Positions 9,420 through 17,235 of a DNA stretch of 64,000 bases are shown here, one piece after another. The translations under genes and the position numbers were made by a program. Origin of the DNA: Thermoguttaceae bacterium. GTDB lineage: Bacteria; Planctomycetota; Planctomycetia; Pirellulales; Thermoguttaceae. The stretch's first letter is position 1. Each line of letters opens with the position of its first letter. The DNA lies in NCBI GenBank assembly GCA_017447865.1, contig JAFSMO010000021.1, positions 47,469 to 111,468 on the forward strand, written 5' to 3'. Under the pieces are notes generated by a model. The model had not been told where the DNA came from. It did no database searches and worked only from the letters and a program-made list of their open reading frames with translations.

Positions 9420-9545
9420 ACCGGAGGGCAGTGTGCCGTAGCACAGGGGATCGTTGGCGAACGCCAGCAGGCCGCCTGCCAGAGAAGGTGTCGAGTGCGC
9501 TCGGTTTTTTCGTAACTTGGTTACGGAAGAACCGTTTTTTTTTGG
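9420..9545 (+). promoter_or_regulatory. Structured leader with two terminator-like hairpins upstream of MATE
   Basis: GGCAG (9427-9431) can pair with CTGCC (9476-9480), enclosing two hairpins: TGTGC/GCACA (9432-9445) and TGGC/GCCA with a GAAC loop (9455-9466). This makes a three-way junction. Downstream, CGAG/CTCG (9492-9503) is followed by six Ts. CGTAAC/GTTACG (9511-9525) overlaps and competes with CGG/CCG (9524-9534), which ends in nine Ts (9535-9543). This layout suggests attenuation or ligand sensing, but I recognise no known riboswitch consensus. Confidence 0.4.
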
Positions 9546-9557
9546 ACAGGCGATCGT

Positions 9558-10889
9558 ATGGATTCAGAAGATTTCGGCAAACTGCCTCCCACAAAACTCT
9601 TTTTCCGATGCGCGGTTCCGGCGGTCATCACCTCCGTGTTCGGAGCGCTTTATTCCGTCGTTGACGGCATTTTTGTCGGCAGATGTCTGGGGGAAAGCGC
9701 CCTTGCAGCGATCAATCTGGTCATGCCGATCATCTTTGTCGTGGATGCCCTGGCCAACATGATCGCCACGGGATCGTCCGTCAATATGTCGATCCTGATG
9801 GGGCAGGAGAAGCGGGAAGAAGCGTCCCGGGTGTTTTCTTTCTCGGTGAAGTTCATCCTTGGGTTTTCCTGCGTCGTCAGTGTGCTGGGGCTGGTCTTTG
9901 CGGAACCGTTTGTTGTACTGATCGCACCGGGAGCGAGCGAACAAGCAATCGAATTCAGCGCCGAGTACCTCAGAGTGTTTTCGATCTTTGGTCCCCTGAT
10001 CCCGATTTATTTCGCCACCGACAATTTTCTCCGCGTCTGCGGGAAAGTCAAGTTCAGCATGATCATCGGCATCATGACCCAGGTCCTGAATGTCGTTCTC
10101 GATTTTGTTTTGATCGTGCTCCTTCATCAGGGCGTATGGGCAGCCGCAGCCGGAAGCGCAATCTCGATCGTCCTTGGATCGGTGATCACCCTTGCGGCTT
10201 TCCGCGGGAAAAGGATGGAGGTTTACTACACCCGGGAGAACATCCCGCTGCAGCGCTTTTTCCGGATCATCGCCAATGGTTCAAGCGAGTTTTTCAGCAA
10301 CATTGCCGTGTCGGTCATGAGCGTGATCATGAACCTGTTTCTTCTGCGATACGGAGGAACGACTGCCGTGGCGGCTTTCTCTATCGTCATGTACGTCGAT
10401 AGTATCGTCGGGATGCTGAATTTCGGGATCTGCGATTCGCTCCAGCCCGCCATCAGTTATTGCTGCGGCGCCAGATCGTTCGGCAGGATGAAAGCGATTT
10501 TCAGGCGTGTGCTGATCGCCTCGGTCGCAACCTCGGTGATCGCGTTTGGCTTCATGTTCTTTGCAGGTCCGTCCGTGGCAGCCATATTCATCAGGGAAGG
10601 CGATACGGAACTGATGAAGGTCAGCGTTACCGCAATCAAAATATTCTCCTTTTCGTACCTGGTCGGCTGGATCGACATGTGCTTTTCATCGTTCTTCACG
10701 GCAGTGGACCGACCCGTCCGGTCGCTGGTGTTATCGCTTTTCGGGACGCTCGTTTTCCCGGTCACGTTCCTGTATGTACTCACCGCCTTCTGGGAGCTGA
10801 ACGGCGTATGGCTCATGTCCTGCACGGCTGCCTTTGCGAGCGCTATTCTCGCCCTGGCACTTGCGATACCTCTGAAGCTCGAAGCTTGA
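9558..10889 (+). CDS. MATE-family multidrug/metabolite efflux transporter
   Basis: 443 residues, about 12 hydrophobic segments, the usual MATE length. The N-terminus (FRCAVPAVITSVFGALYSVVDGIFVGRCLG) and the later internal repeat of the same fold are typical of the Na+- or H+-coupled MATE/MepA branch, which exports drugs or metabolites through the inner membrane. The ATG at 9558 follows a modest AGG site. Expression is probably controlled through the structured leader described upstream. The substrate cannot be predicted. Confidence 0.9.
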   Translation: MDSEDFGKLPPTKLFFRCAVPAVITSVFGALYSVVDGIFVGRCLGESALAAINLVMPIIFVVDALANMIATGSSVNMSILMGQEKREEASRVFSFSVKFILGFSCVVSVLGLVFAEPFVVLIAPGASEQAIEFSAEYLRVFSIFGPLIPIYFATDNFLRVCGKVKFSMIIGIMTQVLNVVLDFVLIVLLHQGVWAAAAGSAISIVLGSVITLAAFRGKRMEVYYTRENIPLQRFFRIIANGSSEFFSNIAVSVMSVIMNLFLLRYGGTTAVAAFSIVMYVDSIVGMLNFGICDSLQPAISYCCGARSFGRMKAIFRRVLIASVATSVIAFGFMFFAGPSVAAIFIREGDTELMKVSVTAIKIFSFSYLVGWIDMCFSSFFTAVDRPVRSLVLSLFGTLVFPVTFLYVLTAFWELNGVWLMSCTAAFASAILALALAIPLKLEA

Positions 10890-10924
10890 GCCGAAAGTGG
10901 GAGCGTTTTTATTTTTGTAACCCC

Positions 10925-10952
10925 TTGACACGCTGCGGTTTTGTATTATGAT
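10925..10952 (+). promoter_or_regulatory. Candidate promoter in front of the decayed RhuM gene
   Basis: TTGACA (10925-10930) is followed after 16 bases by TATGAT (10947-10952). It lies about 95 bases before the RhuM fragment and may now drive only remnants. Confidence 0.5.
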
Positions 10953-11046
10953 TAAGTCTCAGAGGATTTTGGAATCCGCGAGGGGATGAACGCGCCGGGG
11001 CAGTTGCCGGATTTGTAAATTATGATTGTGCAATCGGGGAACGATT

Positions 11047-11306
11047 ATGAATACGCAGAATGAACTGGTTCTATATACAAGCTCCGATGGGATGGTAACA
11101 TTGCCGGTTACTGTCGAGCATGAAACGGTATGGCTGACGAGACTTCAATTAGCTGAACTTTTTGACCGCGATGTTAAAACCATCGGCAAACACATTCAAA
11201 ATGCCCTTTGGGGAAGAATTGGATCCTTCAGTTGTCGCAAAATTTGCGATAACTGCCGCCGACGGGAAACGCAAGGAGCAAAAACCCGACAAGAAGGAAA
11301 TGCCAA
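11047..11306 (+). pseudogene. RhuM-family protein fragment, frameshifted
   Basis: From the ATG at 11047 the frame reads like the N-terminus of RhuM/virulence-associated proteins (ELVLYTSSDGMVTLPV, ETVWLTRLQLAELF, IGKHIQNAL). After HIQNAL the family sequence continues only in another frame (EELDPSVVAKFAITAADGK), so one base has been gained or lost near 11208-11210. The remainder of the usual protein of over 300 residues is missing. RhuM proteins are of unclear function and often sit in mobile or defence-rich regions. Confidence 0.7.
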
Positions 11307-11558
11307 ATGAAGAAATCAAGTGAACTTGATATTAGAGGAACGGTTGTCCGCGTCATGAAAATCAACGGCGAGGACTTTGTGTGTCTTACCGGATTCTAAA
11401 CCCACCGAATTCGAGGGGTTTAGAAATGATAATTGATTGGACAATTTATCCTTAGTCCAACAAAATGGATTTCAGCTGCGAACACTATCGGCACGGCTGC
11501 CCCATCGGGACGTTATGGAGGTTTGAAGGGCTTCATCATTTCGATCCGTAGATTTTAA
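11307..11558 (+). pseudogene. KilA-N domain protein remnant, multiply broken
   Basis: A 30-codon frame (11307-11399) starts like KilA-N proteins (ELDIRGTVVRVMKINGEDFV, CLTGF, stop). Family-like sequence then continues in shifted frames: EFEGFRND, then FILSPTKWISAANTIG and SGRYGG up to about 11520. At least two indels and an internal deletion separate these pieces. KilA-N is a DNA-binding domain of phage and mobile elements. The remnant directly follows, and slightly overlaps, the RhuM remnant. Confidence 0.6.
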
Positions 11559-11569
11559 TGAAATACAAA

Positions 11570-11656
11570 ATGAACAGACGTGAATTTATCGGTTCGATCA
11601 GCGCGGCGGCGTTGATGTCGTCCGTCTTTTGGGAGAAGAACGTACACGGGTTTTAA
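11570..11656 (+). pseudogene. Orphan Tat-leader fragment (28 codons)
   Basis: The frame MNRREFIGSI...AAALMSSVF ends after 28 codons. Its first 30 bases are identical to the start of the MBL-fold gene at 12971, after which they diverge. It looks like a copied or truncated 5' end rather than a functional peptide. Confidence 0.55.
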
Positions 11657-11657
11657 T

Positions 11658-11820
11658 TTAGCCACAAAGAACGCAAAGAACGCAAAGGAGAGAAGAAAAA
11701 AGGAGGGAATTTTTGTGAACCGAAAGCCCTTTCGACGCTTTTTCCCGAGAAGTTGCAATGCAAAAGGAAATAAAGTTTCCCCTTTGCTCTCTTTGCGTCC
11801 TTTGCGTTCTTTGCGGCTTA
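11658..11820 (+). repeat. Inverted-repeat element built from CGCAAAGA words
   Basis: The left arm (about 11658-11691) contains CACAAAGAACGCAAAG and a further CGCAAAGG. The right arm (about 11788-11820) is its inverted copy with a few mismatches. The centre is about 95 bases. A single arm of the same type is found at 15433-15465. It resembles a small palindromic (MITE/REP-like) intergenic repeat and does not encode a product. Confidence 0.6.
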
Positions 11821-11891
11821 AAAAAGGCACTTGGCAAAAGCGTGAAACAGGAGAAGAAATGATTTCAAATATGGTAACAAGGAGTTTCAAC

Positions 11892-12929
11892 ATGACCCGA
11901 TTCATCATAGGAGCAATTCTCATGGCAATGGCATTTACCGCAAACGCTGCGGAGCCCGAACTGACGCAGGAGTGGGACAAGACGTTTCCGAAGTCCGAGA
12001 AGGTGGACCACTGCAAGGCGGTCTTTCAAAACCGATTCGGCATCACGCTCGCGGCGGACGTGTACAAGCCGAAATGGGCGGAGGGGCGGCTCGCGGCGAT
12101 TGCCGTCAGTGGTCCGTTTGGGGCCGTGAAGGAACAGGTCAGCGGGCGTTATGCGCAGGAGCTTGCCGGGCGCGGCTTCCTGACCATCGCGTTCGACCCG
12201 TCGTTTACGGGAGAATCGGGCGGCGAACCGCGCAACATCAATTCGCCGGACATCAATACCGAGGACTTTCAGGCTGCGGTCGATTACCTCATCAGCCGGG
12301 ACGACGTTGACCCGGAGCGCGTCGGTATTTGCGGCATTTGCGGCTGGGGTGGTTTTGCTCTTAACGCTGCCGCCATCGACACGCGAATCAAGGCGACCGT
12401 GGCGGTCACGATGTACGACATGTCCCGCGTCATCGCCAAAGGTTACGACGATTCCGCCGACACTCCCGAAGCGCGCCGGGCCATGCGTAAAGCGATGAAC
12501 GACCAGCGGATCAAGGACTTCAGGAATGGTCAGCCGACCTACCAGGCCGTTCTGCCCAATCCTGACGAACTCACCGCCGACTCGCCTCAATTCCTGCGTG
12601 ACTACGTGAGTTTCTACAAGACGCCGCGCGGCTATCACCGGCGTTCCCCTGGCTCCAACGATGGCTGGGCGGTCACTGCCGCACTCTCGCTTCTCAACAC
12701 GAAACTGCTCGCTTACGCCGATGAGATCGAAAGCCCGGTTCTTCTCGTCCACGGTGAAAAGGCGCACAGCCGGTACTTCGGCGAGACGGCTTTCAAAATG
12801 CTCAAGGGCGACAACAAAGAACTACTGATCGTCCCCGGCGCGTCGCACTGCGACCTTTACGACGGCGGCGGAAAGAACGCCATTCCGTTCGACCGGATCC
12901 AGGCGTTTTACAGGAAATATTTGAAGTAG
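11892..12929 (+). CDS. Secreted alpha/beta hydrolase (dienelactone-hydrolase/YcjY-like)
   Basis: 345 residues. The ATG at 11892 is preceded by AAGGAG at a good distance and begins a signal peptide (about 1-22, cleaved after ANA). The upstream in-frame extension runs into the repeat element and was rejected as start. The fold is shown by GRGFLTIAFDPSFTGESGG, the nucleophile-elbow region GICGICGWGG, SPVLLVHGEKAHSRYF and GASHCDLYD, which supplies the catalytic His. The elbow carries Cys rather than the usual Ser, as in dienelactone hydrolases. The substrate is unknown. The MBL-fold gene follows after 41 bases, so the two are likely co-expressed. Confidence 0.8.
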   Translation: MTRFIIGAILMAMAFTANAAEPELTQEWDKTFPKSEKVDHCKAVFQNRFGITLAADVYKPKWAEGRLAAIAVSGPFGAVKEQVSGRYAQELAGRGFLTIAFDPSFTGESGGEPRNINSPDINTEDFQAAVDYLISRDDVDPERVGICGICGWGGFALNAAAIDTRIKATVAVTMYDMSRVIAKGYDDSADTPEARRAMRKAMNDQRIKDFRNGQPTYQAVLPNPDELTADSPQFLRDYVSFYKTPRGYHRRSPGSNDGWAVTAALSLLNTKLLAYADEIESPVLLVHGEKAHSRYFGETAFKMLKGDNKELLIVPGASHCDLYDGGGKNAIPFDRIQAFYRKYLK

Positions 12930-12970
12930 GGGACGGCTCGTCATCATTTCACAGACTTCAAGGAGAAAAC

Positions 12971-13882
12971 ATGAACAGACGTGAATTTATCGGTTCGATC
13001 GGCGCGGCGGCGCTGATCTCGTCCATCATGGCGAAGAAAAATACGCAAGGCGAGGAGATTGCCGAGGATGCGATCGCCCAATGGGACCGCGAGACGGAAC
13101 TCGTGGCGCCGGAGGAGTACAAGGCGTATCTGATCGACGGCAACACGCGGGGTTTGACGTCGCTGGAGAAGCTGGAGGCGGCATTCGAAAAGGTGATGCG
13201 CGAGGTCAAAGAGACCGTCGTGACGGTCGATACGCCTGCCGTCTGGATCGTGTATAACATGGGCTACATCGTCAAGACGCGCGAGTCGCTTTTCTCCATC
13301 GACCTTTTCCACCGGCGGGCGCCCGAGTTCGCCCCGCTGCTCGACTTTGCGCTCATCACCCACAACCACGGCGACCACTGGCGGCAGGACTTCTACGATG
13401 CGATGGACGGCGCGGGAAAGACGGTCATCTCGAACTTCCTTGAGAACAAAGGCGCGAAGGAAAGCGGCCTGGTTCACGGCGTGAAGACGTTCAAGCTCCG
13501 GGACGTGGAGATCCGCACCTCGCTGATTGACCATAATCCCAAACTGATCGACTTCACGACGGCTTTCGAGATCAGGATCGGCAGCTTCATCCTCTACCAC
13601 ACGGGCGACAGCGGACGCGGTACGGAGCCGAAACTCGGAACCGTCTGGGGCCTCCCCGACCTGTGGCTTTTCTTCCCCGGCTGCGGGATCGACACGCGCA
13701 AGGCGGTGGAGATCATCAACGCCAAACGCATCGTGTTCGGCCATCTGTGGGAACTCGGCCACAAACGGGGGCATGTGTCAAGCCGCCTCGACGAACCGCT
13801 GATCCGCCCGCGGCTCGTCTGGGCCAAAGAGGGTGGCTGCCAGGACGTCTCCGTGGCGTTCTGGGGGGACCGGATTTTGTAG
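12971..13882 (+). CDS. MBL-fold metallo-hydrolase with Tat-type leader
   Basis: 303 residues, start set by AAGGAG eight bases upstream. The N-terminus has a Tat-like RR motif (MNRREFIGSIGAAAL). The metallo-beta-lactamase core is marked by THNHGDHW (two-metal site), a later DHNPK, HTGDSGRG and FGHLWELGH. It resembles UlaG-like hydrolases and probably binds Zn or Mn. The substrate is not predictable. The stop at 13880-13882 is followed in another frame by a short coding-like stretch (YNHKDGTFACVCHGG, to 13944), so a C-terminal frameshift is possible. It belongs to a plus-strand run with the alpha/beta hydrolase and the phosphatase/dipeptidase fusion. Confidence 0.82.
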   Translation: MNRREFIGSIGAAALISSIMAKKNTQGEEIAEDAIAQWDRETELVAPEEYKAYLIDGNTRGLTSLEKLEAAFEKVMREVKETVVTVDTPAVWIVYNMGYIVKTRESLFSIDLFHRRAPEFAPLLDFALITHNHGDHWRQDFYDAMDGAGKTVISNFLENKGAKESGLVHGVKTFKLRDVEIRTSLIDHNPKLIDFTTAFEIRIGSFILYHTGDSGRGTEPKLGTVWGLPDLWLFFPGCGIDTRKAVEIINAKRIVFGHLWELGHKRGHVSSRLDEPLIRPRLVWAKEGGCQDVSVAFWGDRIL

Positions 13883-13960
13883 AATACAACCATAAAGACG
13901 GAACGTTCGCCTGCGTATGCCACGGCGGATTCACAGTCAAGTAACAAAGTGGAGGAAAAA

Positions 13961-15304
13961 ATGAAAAAACTGCTGACAGGAGCAATCGTTATAGTCATGG
14001 CAATAGCGGCGGCCGCAGCCTTTGCAGAGCCGTACTGCGGGGTCGAGGATCTGCCCGATCTGATCAAGTGCCTTCCTGCGCCGCCGGAGCCGGGAAGCGC
14101 GGACTTCACACGGGACGTCGCACGCTACGAATGGGGCAAGGAGCAGCGCAAGGATCCCGAACGCGCCGCACTTGCGAGGCACGACTCCGTATGGTCGTAT
14201 GCGACCATTGCCGACGCGTTCTCCAAACCGTTCGGAATGGAGATCTCCCCGACGAACACGCCGAACATCTGGAAGCTCCTCGAGGACAGTCTTTCTACCA
14301 CGGACCAGATGCGTGTCGCGCCGAAGGCGTTCTACCACCGGCGCCGACCCTTCGCGTATTTCAACGAGGAGCCGCTCTGCCCCAAGGAGGACGGCGTCTG
14401 GCGCGACGAGGGCAGCTACCCCTCCGGGCACACGATGAGAAGCATGGTCGCCGCGCTGATGCTTGCGGAGATCAACCCGGCAAACGCCAACGAGATTTTC
14501 ATCAGGGCCATGCAATACGGAGAGAATCGGGTGATCGCCGGCGCGCACTGGCAGAGTGACGTGGACATGACGCGCTTTGCCGCCGCATTCGCCTATTCGC
14601 AGCTGCAGACGTTACCTGCGTTCCGCGCTCAGATGGCGCTTGCAAAGGACGAATTTGCCGCACGTACAAACAACCGCCCGGAAGGGTTTGTGGATCTTGC
14701 CGAAGCCGTGCCGGACGCGATTCTGGAGATCCGGTACTACTCGACGTACAACTTTGTCGGGGAACGCATCGACGGGTACGAGCAGCCGTGCGCCATCCTC
14801 ACGAAAGAGGCGGCCAAAGCGCTCAAAGCCGCGAGCGACGAATGCGTCAAACGCGGCTACCGGCTCAAGATTTACGACGCCTACCGTCCGCAGCGGGCGG
14901 TCGCGCATTTCGTGCGGTGGGCGGCCAACGTCGAGGACACCCGCATGAAGGCGTACTTCTATCCCGATCTCGACAAGTCCGTCCTGTTTGAGCAGGGCTA
15001 CATCCTGGAACGTTCGGGACACAGCCGCGGCAGCACGGTTGACCTGACGCTGTTCGACATGAAGACCGGCAAGGAAGTCGATATGGGCGGCACGTTCGAC
15101 TGGTTCGGCAAAGAATCCCATCCCAGCTATCGCGGCATCACCGAGGAGCAGTTCGCCAACAGGACGCTGCTGCGAGAAATCATGGTCACGCACGGTTTCA
15201 ACCCGATCGAAGAAGAATGGTGGCACTTCACGCTCAAGGACGAACCCTATCCCGATACGTACTTCGACTTTCCCGTTTCAGCAAGAAAGGAAAGTGAACC
15301 GTGA
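13961..15304 (+). CDS. Fusion: class A (PhoN-like) acid phosphatase + VanX-like D-Ala-D-Ala dipeptidase
   Basis: 447 residues, ATG at 13961 behind TGGAGG. A signal peptide (about 1-23) is followed by a PAP2/class A acid phosphatase domain with the complete signature: K-x6-RP (KAFYHRRRP, near 121), PSGH (near 154) and R-x5-H-x3-D in NRVIAGAHWQSDVD (near 196). From about 235 a peptidase M15D domain follows, with the substrate Arg in YDAYRP, Zn ligands in SGHSRGSTVD (near 352) and the catalytic Glu and His in EEWWHF (near 418). All key residues of both enzymes are present, so both halves could be active in the periplasm. The first half would remove phosphate, the second would cleave D-alanyl-D-alanine. 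The pairing suggests envelope precursor recycling or nutrient scavenging; vancomycin resistance is not implied. Confidence 0.88.
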   Translation: MKKLLTGAIVIVMAIAAAAAFAEPYCGVEDLPDLIKCLPAPPEPGSADFTRDVARYEWGKEQRKDPERAALARHDSVWSYATIADAFSKPFGMEISPTNTPNIWKLLEDSLSTTDQMRVAPKAFYHRRRPFAYFNEEPLCPKEDGVWRDEGSYPSGHTMRSMVAALMLAEINPANANEIFIRAMQYGENRVIAGAHWQSDVDMTRFAAAFAYSQLQTLPAFRAQMALAKDEFAARTNNRPEGFVDLAEAVPDAILEIRYYSTYNFVGERIDGYEQPCAILTKEAAKALKAASDECVKRGYRLKIYDAYRPQRAVAHFVRWAANVEDTRMKAYFYPDLDKSVLFEQGYILERSGHSRGSTVDLTLFDMKTGKEVDMGGTFDWFGKESHPSYRGITEEQFANRTLLREIMVTHGFNPIEEEWWHFTLKDEPYPDTYFDFPVSARKESEP

Positions 15305-15432
15305 AAAGCCCCCGGCAGCAGGAACCGGACGTGCCCGACGCCCCCCAGACGCGGAGGATCAGAGATCGTTTCAACAAAAAAACTCCGCGGCTCCGCATCT
15401 CCGCGTGAGGCAAAAACACCACGATGTTTTTT

Positions 15433-15465
15433 TAAGCCTCAAAGAGCGCAAAGGACGCAAAGAGG
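15433..15465 (+). repeat. Single CGCAAAG-type repeat arm
   Basis: TAAGCCTCAAAGAGCGCAAA and a following GGACGCAAAGAGG match the arms of the palindromic element at 11658-11820. The preceding 50 bases carry another short repeat family (CTCCGCG words, 15380-15405). No gene is seen between 15305 and 15553. Confidence 0.45.
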
Positions 15466-15553
15466 ATAAAAATGAGACTTGATTTTTGTAGTTCATCATG
15501 GGTTTAGTGGTAAGGGTAAAAGTTGCTCGAAGGGGATCTCGCTCCCCGGAATC

Positions 15554-16501
15554 CTAATGCAATCGGACGACCGCCTCGACCGGGTAATGGTCCGACAGAA
15601 ACAGACCGTTTGCTTTGTCTTTAATGACCCGGGAGGAAACCGGTTCCAAACCCGGAGACGTCCATACGAAGTCGATGCGTACCCCCGACGATCTTCTCCC
15701 CCAGCCGTGGTACGTCGTTTCGTCCGTGTCGGGATAAAGGACGCCATAGACGTCCTGCAGCTTGACGGGAGAAACGGCGTCGTATTCTTTGTCCTCAATT
15801 TTCGTTTCGATCCTTTCGCCGGCAAAATACCGCATCGGCAAACTGTCTTTGGCGCAGTTCATGTCGCCGGTAATGAAAACCGGATCGCCGTGTTTTCTTT
15901 TCGCAATGAATTCCGCCAGAATGATCGCGCCTTCCAGCTTCGCCTGAAAACCAAGATCGAGATGCGTATTGAAGACGTAAACCGCCCGGTCCGTCGGCTT
16001 GCCGTTTTCCAGACGAATAAACCGTCCCCAGCAGACCGTGCGCGGAAGTCTGGAGCCATCGCACCGGGACCCCGGCACGTCCGGCGTCGGGGAAAGCCAG
16101 AAAATGCCGTGTTCTGTTTCGTCCAAAACCCAGCGGGACCGATTGTACAGCAGCGGCGTCCCTTCGCCTCGATCTGCGCTTTCTCCGCGAGGCCGATAAA
16201 TCATGCCGTAGCCGGGCAAGGCGGCTTTCAGGTGGTCCACCTGGTTCAGTCTGGCTCTTTGAGGGGAAAAGATCGCTTCCTGGACCCCGACGAAATCATA
16301 ATCGCCTCGCCGAATCAGGCCCACGACCCCCCGACGACGATTTTTCCACTCCTCCGGCTTTCCCACTTCGCCTCTGGAAGTCCGAATGTTAAACGTCAAA
16401 ACGCGTATTTCGAACGCCCCGGAATCGGCTTCGTCCGCCTGAACCGGCGACAAAACAAATGCCCAGGCCAGGAGCAGCAATCCATAAAAAAACTTTTTCA
16501 T
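15554..16501 (-). CDS. Secreted endonuclease/exonuclease/phosphatase (EEP) family protein
   Basis: 315 residues. The start is placed at MKKFF (16501), which begins a clean signal peptide (about 1-22). A longer in-frame start at 16558 would fall only 10 bases from the -10 box and is rejected. The metal-dependent phosphodiesterase fold is complete: TFNIR, VQEA (metal Glu), NTHLD, GDMNC, DFVW and the final SDHYPV (catalytic His). Family members cleave nucleic acids, phosphoinositides or sphingomyelin. The exported form suggests an extracytoplasmic phosphodiesterase. It carries the same promoter type as the PEP-CTERM genes although it has no PEP-CTERM itself. Confidence 0.86.
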   Translation of the reverse strand: MKKFFYGLLLLAWAFVLSPVQADEADSGAFEIRVLTFNIRTSRGEVGKPEEWKNRRRGVVGLIRRGDYDFVGVQEAIFSPQRARLNQVDHLKAALPGYGMIYRPRGESADRGEGTPLLYNRSRWVLDETEHGIFWLSPTPDVPGSRCDGSRLPRTVCWGRFIRLENGKPTDRAVYVFNTHLDLGFQAKLEGAIILAEFIAKRKHGDPVFITGDMNCAKDSLPMRYFAGERIETKIEDKEYDAVSPVKLQDVYGVLYPDTDETTYHGWGRRSSGVRIDFVWTSPGLEPVSSRVIKDKANGLFLSDHYPVEAVVRLH

Positions 16502-16567
16502 CGTTTCAACCCAGAAAACCGGTTCTGACACTTCATTGGCAAAGTCAATACGTAACACGATAAAATT

Positions 16568-16597
16568 ATTATACCAGATGTTCCAGAATTTGATAGG
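16568..16597 (-). promoter_or_regulatory. Shared palindromic promoter, copy 2 (EEP gene)
   Basis: TATAAT (16568-16573 on the minus strand) with the half-conserved box GATGTTCCAGAATTTG (16577-16592) at the same spacing as in the PEP-CTERM copies, followed upstream by the conserved CCTCAGAGGAAAAAAG (plus-strand sense, near 16598). The left arm of the palindrome is degenerate here. Confidence 0.55.
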
Positions 16598-16628
16598 CCT
16601 CAGAGGAAAAAAGCCTAAAAATAAATCT

Positions 16629-16748
16629 ATGAACAGACGTGAATTGGGAAGTCGGTTGTTTCGCCTGACCGGTGCGGGAGTTGCTGCCGGGTCGTTTTTC
16701 TCGGCACCGTACGTTTTCGGAGTCGATTCGAACGGGTCCGCTCCATCG
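16629..16748 (+). pseudogene. Orphan Tat-leader of a lost oxidoreductase-like gene
   Basis: The frame starts MNRRELGSRLFRLTGAG and reaches FSAPYVFGVDSNGSAPS, which is how Tat-exported Gfo/Idh/MocA oxidoreductases of this kind of bacterium begin. Family similarity then stops and the frame runs into the terminator of the opposite-strand gene. It overlaps no intact gene and has no Shine-Dalgarno site, so it is a truncated remnant. Confidence 0.5.
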
Positions 16749-16782
16749 CACTGGCAACGTCGAAGAAGCTGTAAAGAAGATG

Positions 16783-16822
16783 CCCCAAAAACAACAACGG
16801 CGGCGCATTTGATTGCGTCGCC
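16783..16822 (-). terminator. Terminator of the small Gly/Val-rich gene
   Basis: On the minus strand GGCGACGCA and TGCGCCGCC form a 9-bp stem with one mismatch and a 6-base loop, followed by GTTGTTGTTTTTGGGG. It lies 30 bases past the stop at 16853. Confidence 0.75.
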
Positions 16823-16852
16823 GCGTTTCCATCCTGCTATCGTCTATACATT

Positions 16853-17143
16853 TCAGTTAAAGGGAATGCCGATCCCAACGGGCCCGACGCCGACGTGAAT
16901 ACCAACGCCAACGCCATGACGGCCAACGCCAACGCCTACACCTACAGAGGGCCGAATCACTCGGGCAGGACGCGGGGCGGGCTGCATAGCCCGATGAGCA
17001 TGGCGCGGGGCGGGCTGATAATGAACTGCCGCGGGGGGCGGTCCGGGGCGACCGTTTTCGGGATAACCGCCTTGAGCCATTGCCGAGCCGCTGAAAGCAA
17101 TGCTCAAGCAAACGATGATAAGTGCTGCAAAAAACTTCTTCAT
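16853..17143 (-). CDS. Small secreted Pro/His- and Gly/Val-rich protein
   Basis: 96 residues. The ATG at 17143 follows a perfect AGGAGG, which decides the start over a longer frame. A signal peptide (about 1-23, AMA cleavage) leads into a Pro/Arg/His-rich part (about 24-65) and then a near-repeat of (G/V)-rich dipeptides (SVGVGVGVGRHGVGVGIHVGVGPVGIG). Such short exported Gly-Val proteins are widespread in planctomycetes, without known function. It has its own promoter candidate and terminator, so it is an independent unit. Confidence 0.75.
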   Translation of the reverse strand: MKKFFAALIIVCLSIAFSGSAMAQGGYPENGRPGPPPAAVHYQPAPRHAHRAMQPAPRPARVIRPSVGVGVGVGRHGVGVGIHVGVGPVGIGIPFN

Positions 17144-17235
17144 AAGTCTGCCTCCTGTATTGGTAGGGCTAGGTAAAACCAAACAACGAACCTTTTCCTG
17201 AATGATCGCTCGGATTCAAACCTGACCAATTGTTC

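Noticed and set aside
9420..9545. Assignment of the MATE leader to a known riboswitch (guanidine, ZTP, TPP, FMN, preQ1)
   Set aside because: Short similarities exist, but none of the conserved cores I know is present, so it is left as an unassigned structured leader.
11715..11892. Start of the alpha/beta hydrolase at 11715
   Set aside because: This part lies in the inverted-repeat element; the ATG at 11892 has AAGGAG and a signal peptide.
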